Assembly: GCA_036741775.1 (NCBI GenBank)
Contig: DAINRQ010000025.1
Coordinates: 1 to 64,000, forward strand
Direction: 5' to 3'
Source: JAJKIV01 sp036741775
Lineage (GTDB): Bacteria > Gemmatimonadota > Gemmatimonadetes > Gemmatimonadales > Gemmatimonadaceae
Length of the DNA: 64,000 nt
A program made the position numbers and the translations under genes. The notes beneath the pieces are model-generated. The model saw only the letters and a list, made by a program, of their open reading frames with translations, was not told where the DNA came from and searched no databases. Of this stretch, positions 1 through 8,581 are shown one piece after another. The stretch's first letter is position 1; each line of letters starts with the position of its first letter.

Positions 1-5
1 GCGCG

Positions 6-3000
6 TCACACTCCCTGGTACCTGAACGTCTCCCATCCGCGCCCGCCGCGTTGCCGCACCTCCACCTGCGCACGACGCAGCGCCTCCGGCACCGCGACGC
101 CGGCCGCCAGCTCGCGGTGCAGGACGGCCATCAGGTCGGCCGTGGCATCATCATCCACCTCCCAAAGGCTGCTGATCACGCCCTGGGCACCACCGCTCAG
201 GAATGCGGTCACGAGACCGTTGTCCACGCGTCCGGTTCGAGCACGCGATTCGGACGTGCCGCACGAGGAGAGGATTGCGAGGCGCAGGCGTCGGAGGTCG
301 AGTTTCGCGACCTCCGCCGCCGTGAGGATCGCCGGCGTTCCGGGAGCCCCGGCCGCGAGTACAAGGTGGGAGTTGCTCGGTGCGCCCGGAGCGAGCCGCG
401 CATGACCCGCGAAGTGCATCAGCGCGGCCCGGGGAAGGAGTCGCAGCAGCGTGTCGCGGGTTGCGCTGGATCCCTCGAGTATCAGAGGATCGCCATAACG
501 CATGCGGACTGCGGCGATCTCACGCGCCGCGCCGCGTAAGGGCTCGAGGTCGGGGAAGTCCTGTCGCGAGAACGCCGGGTTCCCGATGAGGAGTGTGATG
601 CCATCCGAATTCCGTCGCGCGCGTTGCCGCAACGCGTCCGTGACCGATTCCGCGTAGCGGATCGCTGTCCGCTCGACGACCGCGTGCCCGTGGCCGTCCA
701 CGAGCGACGCGAACGGGAGACGGCCGAGCGACCCGTCTGGAACGATCGTGACCTCCGTGACCGTGTCCGGAAGGACGTCGACCAGCAACAGCGAGTACAG
801 CGCTCGTGCCTCACCATTGCGCGCGATCGAGTCCGGAGCGTATTCGAGCAACTGCTCGTAGCGCTCCACGCGTGCCAGCAACGTGGCCGGGCTGGCGGCC
901 ACGCGACGAACACGAACGCCCCGTTGGCTAATGGTCCAGGCGAGCACCGCGTCATCCAGGACCGTGTAGTCGATTATCAGCCCCGGCGCGACCCGCGGCG
1001 CGTCGCCAACCGCACCACGAGCGTGTCCCGCCATCGCGAGGGCGCCAACCGTATCGCCTCGCGCGAGCCGAATCGCAACGAGCGTGTGATAGACAGTGCG
1101 GCGCGTGGCCGCCAGCTCCCGCGCCGCCGACCGTTCGATCGGTACGCGCTGCGCCTCGATGGCTCGTCCAGCCGCCTCGAGATCCTGCTCCGCCCTCGCG
1201 GTGTCACGCACCGCGAGGTGCCACCGTGCGCGCGTCGCAAGCGCCGGAGCGAGCGTGACGAGGATGCCCATGCGCGAGCTGTACTCGATCACACGCCCCT
1301 GCTGCGCAATCGCCTCGGCCGGCGCCTGCTCCGCGAGCACGTGTGCGCGCGCGGCGGCGTCCTCGATCTCGAGCCGCTGCCGCAGCAGCGTATCGTCACG
1401 CACGCCCGGCGCCGTCGCGGCCTCACGAAGCAATCGACTCGCCTCCTGGTACCGACCCAGGTTGGCCTCGAGGCTCGCGAGGCGGATGACTGCCTCCGGC
1501 CGATCCTTCCTCCGCACTGCGTCGGCCTGGTTCACGGCCTCACGCAGAATCACTCGGGCCGCATTGGGCAATCCCGAGTCGAACAGATGGAGGCCGAGCG
1601 TGAGCAGCAGTCCGTGACGTTGCCGAGCGTCGTGGCGCGCCTCGAGCTCGGCCAGCGCCTCCAGTCGGAGGGACAGCGAAGAGTCGTCACGCCCGAGCGT
1701 GTAGAGGATATCGGCCTGCTGCGACAGCATCGACGCGCGGTTCGCGCGCTCTCCGAGTCGCTCGAAAAGCGTGGCTGCGCGATCGTACCGCGCCAGCGCC
1801 GTCGTCTGGTCGCCCCTCCGCGCGGCCGACAGTGCCGTGCCCCATTCCGCGCGCGCCAGCAGTGCGAGGTCGGCACGATCCGTGGCGTCGCGCGCGACCG
1901 AGCCGAATCGCGCTTCCGCTTCCGAATAGCGTCCGCCGTAAATGCTCACGGCAGCGGGGATCAGCTCGGCCCACGCGGCGAGTGCCGGGACCTTGGCTGC
2001 ACGTAAGGTGCGCGCTGCCCGAGCGTGGAGCTCCGCCGCGCGAACGACATCGCCGACCTCGAAGAGGCGCGCGCCCGCCCCGTAGTCGCCTAACGCGCCG
2101 GCGACGAGCGAGCGTGACCCGGTCGGCACCTCCTCCAGTTCGCGAAGCGCATTGGAGAGCGACGAATCACGCCGTGAGCCAGCCAGTACCCGAGCATCGT
2201 GCAACGCGTTCGCGGCACCGACACCGTCGCCAGTCGTTACCGCGACGCCCCAGGCCGGGAGGAGGGCGTTCAACATGTGCTCACGTGCACCCTGCGGGTC
2301 GGCGCGTCCCGAATCCCGCAACGCGGCGTCGCTCAACTCGCGCATCGCTCGTGCGTCGACGAACCGCGAAGGGCGGCTATCACGCTCCAGTCGTGCGAGA
2401 TGCCCCCGCGCCTCCTGCCGCCACGAATCGTCGGCCTGCAACGCGATGCCGCGTGCCCACGCGTCGTGCGCGCTTCGGAACAGATGCAACCGTTGAAGCA
2501 CCAGGGCCCTGTTGAATGCGATGACCGCCGACGCCGTATCGCGCTCCCACGCGCGCTCGATCCAGTCGAGCGCGGTCACCAGGTCCCACGGGTTGCGGCG
2601 GACCTCGCCGCGAACGGCGTACCCCACGGCGAGATCGGAGAGGATCTCCGCGGGACCGTCGTGTTCAGCCAGTCGCTCCAGCGCGGCGATCACGCTGTCG
2701 AGTGTCGTACGACGGCGCGCGCCCAGTGCGAGATCGATTGCGGCGGCCGACCAGGTACCGTCGGAACTGGCCCTCGCGGCGCGCGCCTGTGCCGCGAGCT
2801 CACTCAGCGCGGCCAACGTACCTGAGGGTGGAGCGTCGCTCGCGCACTCACTCGGAATCGCGCCTCCGCGTTCCTGGGATGGCGGACAGGATCGCCACTG
2901 AGCGCTGCCCGCCAGTCGGAACACGAACGGCCGCTGCAGGTCGATCTGGCGAGCCGTTCGTTCGCGGAGAGGGAAGAGGTCGCGGCCGGTGTCGTGTGCG

Positions 3001-3095
3001 CAACCGAGGATCGCGAGGATTGCGAAAACAAATCGAGGCGCGCGGAGGCTGAACCTGTCGCGTCCTGCGACAGCGTCGACGATACCTGTCGTCAT
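6..3095 (-). CDS. CHAT-domain TPR lipoprotein
   Basis: A 1029-residue protein with a lipoprotein-type leader (AILGC lipobox about 30 residues in), a long central array of TPR-like helical repeats, and a C-terminal CHAT (caspase-like) peptidase domain. The CHAT core is visible as HFAGHA with the likely catalytic His898, followed by LSSCGTS with Cys945, and then the family segment FLSGGAQGVISSLWEVDD. Start: an ATG at 3095 preceded by AGAGGG on the minus strand; an open frame continues upstream to 3290 but would bury the signal peptide. CHAT proteases with TPR arrays act in bacterial signalling and cell-death systems, the best studied being the type III-E CRISPR-associated one. This protein is probably anchored to a membrane and faces the periplasm. 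It diverges from a sigma/anti-sigma-like pair, so they may form a regulatory unit (inference). The stop codon lies at positions 6-8, so the C-terminus is complete. Confidence 0.87.
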   Translation of the reverse strand: MTTGIVDAVAGRDRFSLRAPRFVFAILAILGCAHDTGRDLFPLRERTARQIDLQRPFVFRLAGSAQWRSCPPSQERGGAIPSECASDAPPSGTLAALSELAAQARAARASSDGTWSAAAIDLALGARRRTTLDSVIAALERLAEHDGPAEILSDLAVGYAVRGEVRRNPWDLVTALDWIERAWERDTASAVIAFNRALVLQRLHLFRSAHDAWARGIALQADDSWRQEARGHLARLERDSRPSRFVDARAMRELSDAALRDSGRADPQGAREHMLNALLPAWGVAVTTGDGVGAANALHDARVLAGSRRDSSLSNALRELEEVPTGSRSLVAGALGDYGAGARLFEVGDVVRAAELHARAARTLRAAKVPALAAWAELIPAAVSIYGGRYSEAEARFGSVARDATDRADLALLARAEWGTALSAARRGDQTTALARYDRAATLFERLGERANRASMLSQQADILYTLGRDDSSLSLRLEALAELEARHDARQRHGLLLTLGLHLFDSGLPNAARVILREAVNQADAVRRKDRPEAVIRLASLEANLGRYQEASRLLREAATAPGVRDDTLLRQRLEIEDAAARAHVLAEQAPAEAIAQQGRVIEYSSRMGILVTLAPALATRARWHLAVRDTARAEQDLEAAGRAIEAQRVPIERSAARELAATRRTVYHTLVAIRLARGDTVGALAMAGHARGAVGDAPRVAPGLIIDYTVLDDAVLAWTISQRGVRVRRVAASPATLLARVERYEQLLEYAPDSIARNGEARALYSLLLVDVLPDTVTEVTIVPDGSLGRLPFASLVDGHGHAVVERTAIRYAESVTDALRQRARRNSDGITLLIGNPAFSRQDFPDLEPLRGAAREIAAVRMRYGDPLILEGSSATRDTLLRLLPRAALMHFAGHARLAPGAPSNSHLVLAAGAPGTPAILTAAEVAKLDLRRLRLAILSSCGTSESRARTGRVDNGLVTAFLSGGAQGVISSLWEVDDDATADLMAVLHRELAAGVAVPEALRRAQVEVRQRGGRGWETFRYQGV

Positions 3096-3325
3096 GAGGT
3101 ACGCCCTCTCAGTGCAGGCCGAACGACGCGCGCGCTTCTCGACCGGGCCCAAGATGAGGGTGGCTGTGAAGCACGGCAATGGGCGCCCCAAGTGCTGGCT
3201 GTTGGTTGCGGGGCGTGCTACCTTCTCGCCGTCCAAGGCGAGTCGCGTCAACAGGTTCGGCGGCCGGCTGCGTCTCCCGGGACACGTCATGAGACTATCC
3301 GTGTCGCTCCTCGCGCCTCGACGCG

Positions 3326-4099
3326 ATGTCCGCTTCCCAGGCTCCGGTCGTCGACCCAGAACGAACGTTTCTCGACAACCTGCCGGTCATCGACCGGATC
3401 ATTGCCATCATCGCGCGGCGCCATTCCCTGAGCGCCACTGACGCCGAGGAGTTTGCCTCCTGGGCGCGCGCGCGGATCATCGATGGGGACTACGCCGTGC
3501 TGCGGAAGTTCGGCGGCCGTTCCGCGATCGCGACGTACCTCTCCATTGTAATCGCCAACCTGTTCCGGGATTACCGCAACAGCATCTGGGGGCGATGGCG
3601 GCCATCGGCGGCGGCAACGAGAATCGGCCCCATTGGTATCCGCATGGAGGAGCTCCTCTACCGCGATGGACGCCCGCTGCGCGAGGCGATCGAGGTGCTC
3701 CACTCCGCCGGCGTCACCCTGTCCAGCTCCGAGCTGTCACGACTCGCGGCGAAGCTGCCCCACCGCGAAGGTGCGTCGGAAGTCAGCCTCGACAATCCTG
3801 ACGCTGCCGCCGCAGCCGTCGATCCTTCTGCCCTGCCGGAGGGAGAAGACGCCGAGACGATTGCCGCCGTACGTGCGGCCCTCGAGCAGCTTCCGGCCGA
3901 CGAGCAGGTCATCATGCGGATGCGATTCTGGGACGACATCTCGGTGGCCGACATCGCGCGCACGCTGGGGATGGACCAGAAGCCACTCTACCGACGGATC
4001 GAGTCGATCCAGACGCGCATGCGCTCGGTGCTTGCCGCGCGGGGTATCGACCATCGGCGCGCCATCGAGCTGCTGGGCGGGGAGGGGCTCCAATGGTAG
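3326..4099 (+). CDS. Sigma-70 family RNA polymerase sigma factor (ECF-like)
   Basis: A 257-residue sigma factor. Residues about 15-95 resemble sigma region 2 (core binding and -10 recognition), including the FGGRSAIATYLSIVIANLFR helix. Residues about 190-245 form a region-4 helix-turn-helix (LEQLPADEQVIMRMRFWDDI, then VADIARTLGMDQKPLYRRIE). A linker of nearly 100 residues separates the two, longer than in most ECF factors, so this is an atypical member. The ATG at 3326 has no clear ribosome-binding site. The gene diverges from the CHAT lipoprotein and is followed 79 bp downstream by a membrane protein with an anti-sigma-like N-terminus, the usual partner arrangement. Its promoter target cannot be read from the sequence; control of the CHAT gene or itself is an inference. 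Confidence 0.82.
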   Translation: MSASQAPVVDPERTFLDNLPVIDRIIAIIARRHSLSATDAEEFASWARARIIDGDYAVLRKFGGRSAIATYLSIVIANLFRDYRNSIWGRWRPSAAATRIGPIGIRMEELLYRDGRPLREAIEVLHSAGVTLSSSELSRLAAKLPHREGASEVSLDNPDAAAAAVDPSALPEGEDAETIAAVRAALEQLPADEQVIMRMRFWDDISVADIARTLGMDQKPLYRRIESIQTRMRSVLAARGIDHRRAIELLGGEGLQW

Positions 4100-4178
4100 T
4101 GCCTGATCGGTTTGCCGGAGAACCGGAGCGTGTGGCCGTCCATGAGACTGAGCAGGCCTGCAAGCGAGGTACGCTGAA

Positions 4179-5150
4179 TTGAGCGACGAACGGATCGACC
4201 CGGAAACGCTTGCCGCATTCTTCGACGGAACGGCGTCGCCGGAAGAGCGGGACAGTGTCATGCGCACGGTCGCGCGGTCGAAGGAGGCGTACGCGAGCTT
4301 CCTCGAGGCGGCGGCCGTCTACCGTGAGTTGGAGGACGCGACGGCGGGGAACGGACCGGGGCAGATGGACGTCGTCCGTGGAGCTGGCGGGTCGGGGACG
4401 GCGGGGGCAAAGCCTGCGCGCCGGTGGATCATTGGCCCGCTCCTGATCGCGGCGGGAGTCGTGGCGGTGCTCTTCCTCAGCCGATCGAATGCGAGCACCG
4501 AACACGCGGCGATCCGGCTCGCTCAGGATACGCGGCTGACGCGCGAGCTGGGTTCGGGGAGTCTCGCTCGCTCGTTCGGGAATGCATGGGATCAGCCGCC
4601 CTGGTCGGTTGTGCGAGGAAGCGAGGCGTCGCTGCCGCCCGGTCCGCGCGCGGTTCGCGCCGGTGCTCGCTACGCGGAGCTCGAGGTGGCGGCGCAGGCA
4701 GCCGATACCGACGCCGTACGTCTCGCGACGGAGGCCATAGGACAACTATTGGCGTCGGTCGAGGCGGGCGCGCCGGTCTCGGCCATGTTCCGGGAAGTGT
4801 CACGCGCGCCTGATTTCGGTGGCCGGCCGCGGCGCGCGGCTGCCGCGGCGGAACTGCGAGCATCGTTAGGCGCCGACACGTGGTTCGACCTCGGCGTCTG
4901 GGGCGAGATGGCGCGCCTCGCGGTCGCCGCTCGCGATGTCGCCTTCTTCGCGCAGGATGGTTCCGCGATCGCGGAGCTTCGTCGAATCGTGCGAGCGGGC
5001 GGTCGCGCCGCGGCACCGCGTGACAGCATTGCGTGGGCATCGGTCGCAACGGCGCTCCAGCCACTGCTCTCGGATCGCGCCTGGACCGTGAACGATCTCG
5101 ACGTGATCGATCGCGCCGTTGGCGCGACCATGGCGGTTGCCGCGCGGTAG
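4179..5150 (+). CDS. Single-pass membrane protein, anti-sigma-factor-like
   Basis: A 323-residue protein. The first 50 residues (DPETLAAFFDGTASPEERD) have the pattern of the cytoplasmic anti-sigma head, but the Cys/His zinc ligands of zf-HC2 anti-sigmas are absent. One transmembrane helix (IIGPLLIAAGVVAVLFLS) lies at about residues 87-104. The remaining 220 residues would be outside the cytoplasm and are alanine- and arginine-rich with no recognised domain. The start is a TTG at 4179 with GCGAGGT 8 bases upstream. Its position directly after the sigma gene suggests it sequesters or tunes that factor in response to an envelope signal. That role is inferred from context and the N-terminal pattern only. 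Confidence 0.7.
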   Translation: MSDERIDPETLAAFFDGTASPEERDSVMRTVARSKEAYASFLEAAAVYRELEDATAGNGPGQMDVVRGAGGSGTAGAKPARRWIIGPLLIAAGVVAVLFLSRSNASTEHAAIRLAQDTRLTRELGSGSLARSFGNAWDQPPWSVVRGSEASLPPGPRAVRAGARYAELEVAAQAADTDAVRLATEAIGQLLASVEAGAPVSAMFREVSRAPDFGGRPRRAAAAAELRASLGADTWFDLGVWGEMARLAVAARDVAFFAQDGSAIAELRRIVRAGGRAAAPRDSIAWASVATALQPLLSDRAWTVNDLDVIDRAVGATMAVAAR

Positions 5151-5456
5151 CCGCGCGGTAGCCGAGCGGTGCCACGAGTGCCTCCACCGCGAAAAGGTCC
5201 TCGCCAACGCGATCCGAGCCGCTAGATGTCGACGTCGCCTCGGGCTATCGCTGCGTCGACGCGACTCCTGTCGACCGCCTTGTCGGCTCCCGCCACTCCA
5301 TCGTGAGTCGCCGTCCGTGATCGATTCGTCGTTGAGCGGACCGTATCGTTGCAGACACCCTGCTCATGTGTGCGTTCAGGCGCCGAGACTGACCGGGAGC
5401 CTGAGCTGTCCGCGGATATACTCGTCCGAGTAGCCGTCGAGCGCGACGCTACCGCG
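5151..5456. other. Intergenic, no gene seen
   Basis: About 306 bp between the anti-sigma-like gene and the 3' end of higA. It contains a short tandem repeat (GCGCGGTAGCC twice, overlapping the upstream stop). An open frame runs through it, but it has low-complexity arginine composition, no ribosome-binding site and no recognisable motif, so it is not called. Confidence 0.6.
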
Positions 5457-5843
5457 TCATGCCAGCAATAGGTCCGCCGGAACGCCCAACCGGTCGCGCA
5501 ACGCCTTCATCTGTCCGGTCGAGAGCTGCCGCACGCCCTTGAAGAAGTCCGACACGCGGCTGCGACCGCCCATGATCTGGGCGAGTTCGCCCCGCGTCAT
5601 GCCGTGCTGCTCGAGGAAAAAGTCGACCGCCTCCTGCGGCGTCGGGTCTCGGAGCTCCGGCACATGTTCATCCTCGTATGCCTTGATCAACACCGACAAG
5701 AACTCGAGCCGGTCGTAGTCAGCCGTGCCCTTCTTGGCGTTTGCGTCGAGAAGCCGATCGACCTCCACAACTGCCGCATTGTACTCTCGCGCCGTCCGCA
5801 ACACGTGCGGCGTCGAGAAATCGAGTGTGATCGTCCCTGCCAT
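5457..5843 (-). CDS. higA: HigA-type antitoxin, XRE family
   Basis: A 128-residue protein with a C-terminal XRE helix-turn-helix at about residues 80-125 (GMTRGELAQIMGGRSRVSDF, then FKGVRQLS), preceded by the acidic linker ELRDPTPQEAVDFFLEQ typical of the larger HigA proteins (COG5499). It binds and neutralises the HigB mRNA interferase and, with it, represses the shared promoter. It lies 54 bp downstream of higB on the same strand, in the toxin-first order characteristic of higBA. Three palindromic operator copies sit just upstream of the operon and are the probable binding sites. Confidence 0.88.
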   Translation of the reverse strand: MAGTITLDFSTPHVLRTAREYNAAVVEVDRLLDANAKKGTADYDRLEFLSVLIKAYEDEHVPELRDPTPQEAVDFFLEQHGMTRGELAQIMGGRSRVSDFFKGVRQLSTGQMKALRDRLGVPADLLLA

Positions 5844-5897
5844 TGTCCTGCCTCATCCAGTGAGGGGCTTTCCCAATTATCAATGCTACCGGGCGCC

Positions 5898-6191
5898 CTA
5901 CAGCAGTCCTTTCTTCATCAGCCGATCGTACTCGTCGTGCGTCACGACGTGACGGACGTACACCCGTCCAAGGTCGAACCGCATGTCGCACACCAATCGG
6001 TATTGCTTCGCGATGTTGAAGACCGCTCGGTAGCTGCCAAGGAAGTCCACGGTCGGAAAATCAGCCAAGACGGCGTTCTGCTTCTTGTACCGCTTGGCCT
6101 TCACGGCCTTGTACCACACCGAAAGGGGGCCCTCTGTCTCAGCATGTTTCCTCGCGACGTCGGTGAGCCGTTTGCGTGTGATGACGTGCAT
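5898..6191 (-). CDS. higB: HigB-type mRNA interferase toxin
   Basis: A 97-residue protein of the HigB subfamily of RelE-like ribosome-dependent mRNA interferases. It starts MHVITRKRLTDVARKH and has the family core NIAKQYRLVCDMRFDLGRVY followed by RHVVTHDEYD. The basic, His-containing C-terminal half would form the active surface. The frame is open upstream to 6248, but that extension lies within operator DNA, so the ATG at 6191 is preferred. It is the first gene of the leftward higBA operon and its promoter must lie in 6192-6321, where three palindromes are found. Addiction or stress response is the known role of such pairs. Confidence 0.88.
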   Translation of the reverse strand: MHVITRKRLTDVARKHAETEGPLSVWYKAVKAKRYKKQNAVLADFPTVDFLGSYRAVFNIAKQYRLVCDMRFDLGRVYVRHVVTHDEYDRLMKKGLL

Positions 6192-6240
6192 CTGCTGGGT
6201 ACCATGGACCCGGTGGCCGCCTGTGGGGTGCAGCGGGAAC

Positions 6241-6321
6241 GTTACCAATATGGTAACATCGCAAGCCGCGCGTCAAGGGTCGCGTTACCAATTTGGCAAG
6301 TTCCGTCCCCAATCTGGTAAC
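6241..6321 (-). promoter_or_regulatory. Triple palindromic operator of higBA
   Basis: Three copies of one palindrome: GTTACCA-ATA-TGGTAAC at 6241-6257 (perfect arms), GTTACCA-ATT-TGGCAAG at 6284-6300 (two mismatches) and GTCCCCA-ATC-TGGTAAC at 6305-6321. Start-to-start distances are 43 and 21 bp, close to four and two helical turns, so bound dimers would lie on one DNA face. The cluster begins 50 bp upstream of higB, where autorepression by HigA or HigBA is expected. Confidence 0.8.
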
Positions 6322-6535
6322 ACACGGCGTTGGCGGGATTTACGCCTGTCCCCGGTCCCGAGTGCTCCACGTTCGCGCGTTCCCCGCTGTTCCGAGTCGG
6401 CGTCCATGGCGCGCCGTCTGGCTGGCATCCCGCACAGATGTCTGTCGGCTGTCGGGCGGTGGCGGTACGTTCGCACATGCCAAACGCTGCCTCAGCGGCG
6501 GTGAGCAAGAGCCGCCCAATCGCAGAACTGCTCCG

Positions 6536-7696
6536 ATGACCCAGCGCCACCTCGTCGCCGTCTGGAACCCGTCCTACGAAGCCGACGCGATGGAGCAGCA
6601 CCTCTCCGTGCTCCTCGCGGCTGCCGCGCGCCACCGCGCCGGCGAGTGCGACGAAGACGAGGTCTACGTCTGGTGGGGCAAGATCCGCTCGGCCAACCGC
6701 CAGCAACCCATCCCGCACCTCGCGGACATCCTCTCCATCGACGCCGAGCTCGGGAGCGATGACGCCACCGTCGCCGCCGATCGCGAGGTCCACCTCTACC
6801 TCACCGACTACCGCTCACTCTACGTTGCGCACGTCGGCGGCATCACCGCCGACGATATGCGCGACGACGACGCTCACGTCCCCGCGTTCTACGCCGCCCA
6901 GGGGTTCAACTGCGATTGCTGGTTCCAGCTCTGGGACATCCGGCGCGTCGTGTCGAGCGACACCCTCGGCGTCGTCGAAGAGCTCAAGAAGCTTCGCAAC
7001 ACGCGCTACAACGACCGCCCCGTGTCCATCTACGGAGGCATGGTCGATCTTCCACTCATCGTCACGCGCTCCGACGGCGCGCGGTACTTCGATCACACGG
7101 TTCGCGCGGCACTCACCGGCGGCAAGTTCTGGTGTGAGTTCGACGCCGAGCGGAGTGGCATGGGCGCGATCGAGCGCGAGCTCCGCGAGAACCTCTTCGG
7201 CGACGACGCGTGGAGTGGCCTCGAGCCCGCGGCGCGCTCGTTCATCGCGTCCGCTGAGAAGACATTGCGCGATCACCGCAGCGATCCGGCGTTCGACTTC
7301 ACACCGGTACTCGTGGACTTCGCGAAGGCGCTCGAGGTTCAGGGGAACGCCCTGCTGCGCCGAGCGTTGGCGAACGCGCCTCGTGACGTGAGGCTCGCGA
7401 ACGTCGAAGGCCGGTCCGTGGACCTGACGCGTGGAGAGTTTCTCTCACTCGGTCAGTTGGCGCGCGTCATCGCCGACAACAAAGGCGTGAACGACGGGCT
7501 GAGGCGACGCGTGCGGCCGGGCGAGTGGGTCGCGGTGAGCCTGGCGCCCGTCATGCGCGAGATCGCGGAGCTCCGAAACCCGGCGGCGCACACCGAGCGA
7601 TTCTCACGCGAGCAGATCGTTCCGCTTCGAGACCGGTTGGTCGGCGTCGGGTGCATGGGTCATCTCGTCGAGCTGGGCAGGGTGCGACTCGTGTGA
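6536..7696 (+). CDS. Uncharacterised protein with C-terminal HEPN-like RX4H motif
   Basis: A 386-residue protein from an ATG at 6536; the open frame extends upstream but through operator DNA. The N-terminal third (VAVWNPSYEADAMEQHLSVL, then VYVWWGKIRS, and LYVAHVGGITADD) matches no family I recognise. The C-terminus contains EIAELRNPAAHTERFSREQI, in which Arg347-Asn-...-His352 fits the R-X4-6-H signature of HEPN RNases and HEPN-like helical domains. HEPN domains are common in toxin-antitoxin and antiviral proteins. It sits beside higBA and is followed 18 bp downstream by a small conserved gene on the same strand. RNase activity is possible but unproven; the motif also occurs in inactive helical domains. 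Confidence 0.65.
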   Translation: MTQRHLVAVWNPSYEADAMEQHLSVLLAAAARHRAGECDEDEVYVWWGKIRSANRQQPIPHLADILSIDAELGSDDATVAADREVHLYLTDYRSLYVAHVGGITADDMRDDDAHVPAFYAAQGFNCDCWFQLWDIRRVVSSDTLGVVEELKKLRNTRYNDRPVSIYGGMVDLPLIVTRSDGARYFDHTVRAALTGGKFWCEFDAERSGMGAIERELRENLFGDDAWSGLEPAARSFIASAEKTLRDHRSDPAFDFTPVLVDFAKALEVQGNALLRRALANAPRDVRLANVEGRSVDLTRGEFLSLGQLARVIADNKGVNDGLRRRVRPGEWVAVSLAPVMREIAELRNPAAHTERFSREQIVPLRDRLVGVGCMGHLVELGRVRLV

Positions 7697-7714
7697 GCCA
7701 GGCCGACCGTCGCT

Positions 7715-8128
7715 ATGCCACTCCATCGCTTCAAGCGACCGCGCGCAGAACACCCCTTCGTCGGCCTGTGGCACATCACGAGCATGGAAGTTTGGGACAA
7801 CGACTACGTCAACATGGAGCGCCAGGCATTCGTCGAGATCAACTCCGAGAACCTCGGCTCATTTCAGTTCGGGCTGGTCCGCGGTGAGCTCGACGGCTAC
7901 GTGGAGAGGCGTGACGACGAACCGTCCGATTCGCGTCGAGACCTGAAGCAGCCCGCGTCTGACAGGTTCATGTTCACCTGGGACGGTTTCGATGAGGGCG
8001 ACGAGGTGAGCGGGAGCGGGTGGATGCGCGTCACAGGTGCGAACGAAGCCATCGGGCTGATCAAGCTCCACTTAGGTGACCGATCGACCTTTCGAGCTCG
8101 CCGAGCTCGAGCTCGGCGAGGGGGGTGA
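7715..8128 (+). CDS. Small conserved hypothetical protein
   Basis: A 137-residue protein with GLWHITSMEVWDNDYVNME, then a beta-rich middle (ENLGSFQFGLVRGELDGYVE) and an SGSGWMRV segment near the end. This layout is seen in a widespread family of small cytoplasmic proteins of unknown function. It has no signal peptide or membrane segment. It lies 18 bp after the HEPN-like gene and is probably cotranscribed. The last dozen codons read through a perfect 24-bp palindrome and encode an Arg/Ala-rich tail (FRARRARARRGG) that looks like a repeat-derived replacement of the original C-terminus. Confidence 0.75.
   Translation: MPLHRFKRPRAEHPFVGLWHITSMEVWDNDYVNMERQAFVEINSENLGSFQFGLVRGELDGYVERRDDEPSDSRRDLKQPASDRFMFTWDGFDEGDEVSGSGWMRVTGANEAIGLIKLHLGDRSTFRARRARARRGG
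8097..8120. repeat. Perfect 24-bp palindrome at the 3' end of a gene
   Basis: The 24 bases equal their own reverse complement, centred on a GAGCTCGAGCTC core. It overlaps the last codons of the preceding small gene and could act as a transcript-end hairpin. No T tract follows. Confidence 0.75.
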
Positions 8129-8173
8129 GCCGACGCGTATACCCATGCAACGATTTCGTGGGAGCGACAGGCC

Positions 8174-8446
8174 GTGAGCTACCAGCTCACGATCCACGCC
8201 GAGGTCGAGCACCGCGTTCTCTACGTCACGACGTTTCCGGGCGGAAGAAGTGATGTCCTCGTATCCCACACGATACGCGATTTCCTGCTCATCGGCCGTC
8301 TGTCGCGCGCGGCCGCGAAGGGCCGGCTCGAGCGTGCGCTCGAGCCCTTCCTGCATCCGCACGTGCTGGTGATCGACAAACTGGGCTACCTCTCGCACGC
8401 CACGGACGCGGCGAACGTCCTCTACCGCGTCGTGAACGAGCGGTAA
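8174..8446 (+). pseudogene. IS21-family IstB (ATPase helper) remnant
   Basis: A 90-codon frame whose second half, GRLERALEPFLHPHVLVIDK followed by LGYLSHATDAANVLYRVVNER, matches the Walker B region of IstB-type AAA+ helper proteins of IS21 elements (usual form LLVIDELGYLP...AANLLFQVV). The first half (HRVLYVTTFPG) aligns weakly with the preceding IstB strand. The Walker A half and the C-terminal third are missing, as is any IstA transposase, and Lys replaces the usual acidic residue in VIDKLGY. It is best read as a decayed fragment of a former insertion. Confidence 0.6.
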
Positions 8447-8581
8447 GTAGAGCGATCGAGAGAGCTGGATAGATACGGGAGTGCGAATGGCAATTCCTCG
8501 CAACGCTGTTCGCCGTTGACTGCCACGAGCGCGCGCATCTCGGCAGCCTACAGCGAGACGTCGACCGGACTCAATGAAAGA

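Noticed and set aside
5119..5433. A 104-codon frame in the spacer before higA
   Set aside because: It overlaps the upstream gene's end, has low-complexity Arg/Ser composition and no ribosome-binding site or motif.
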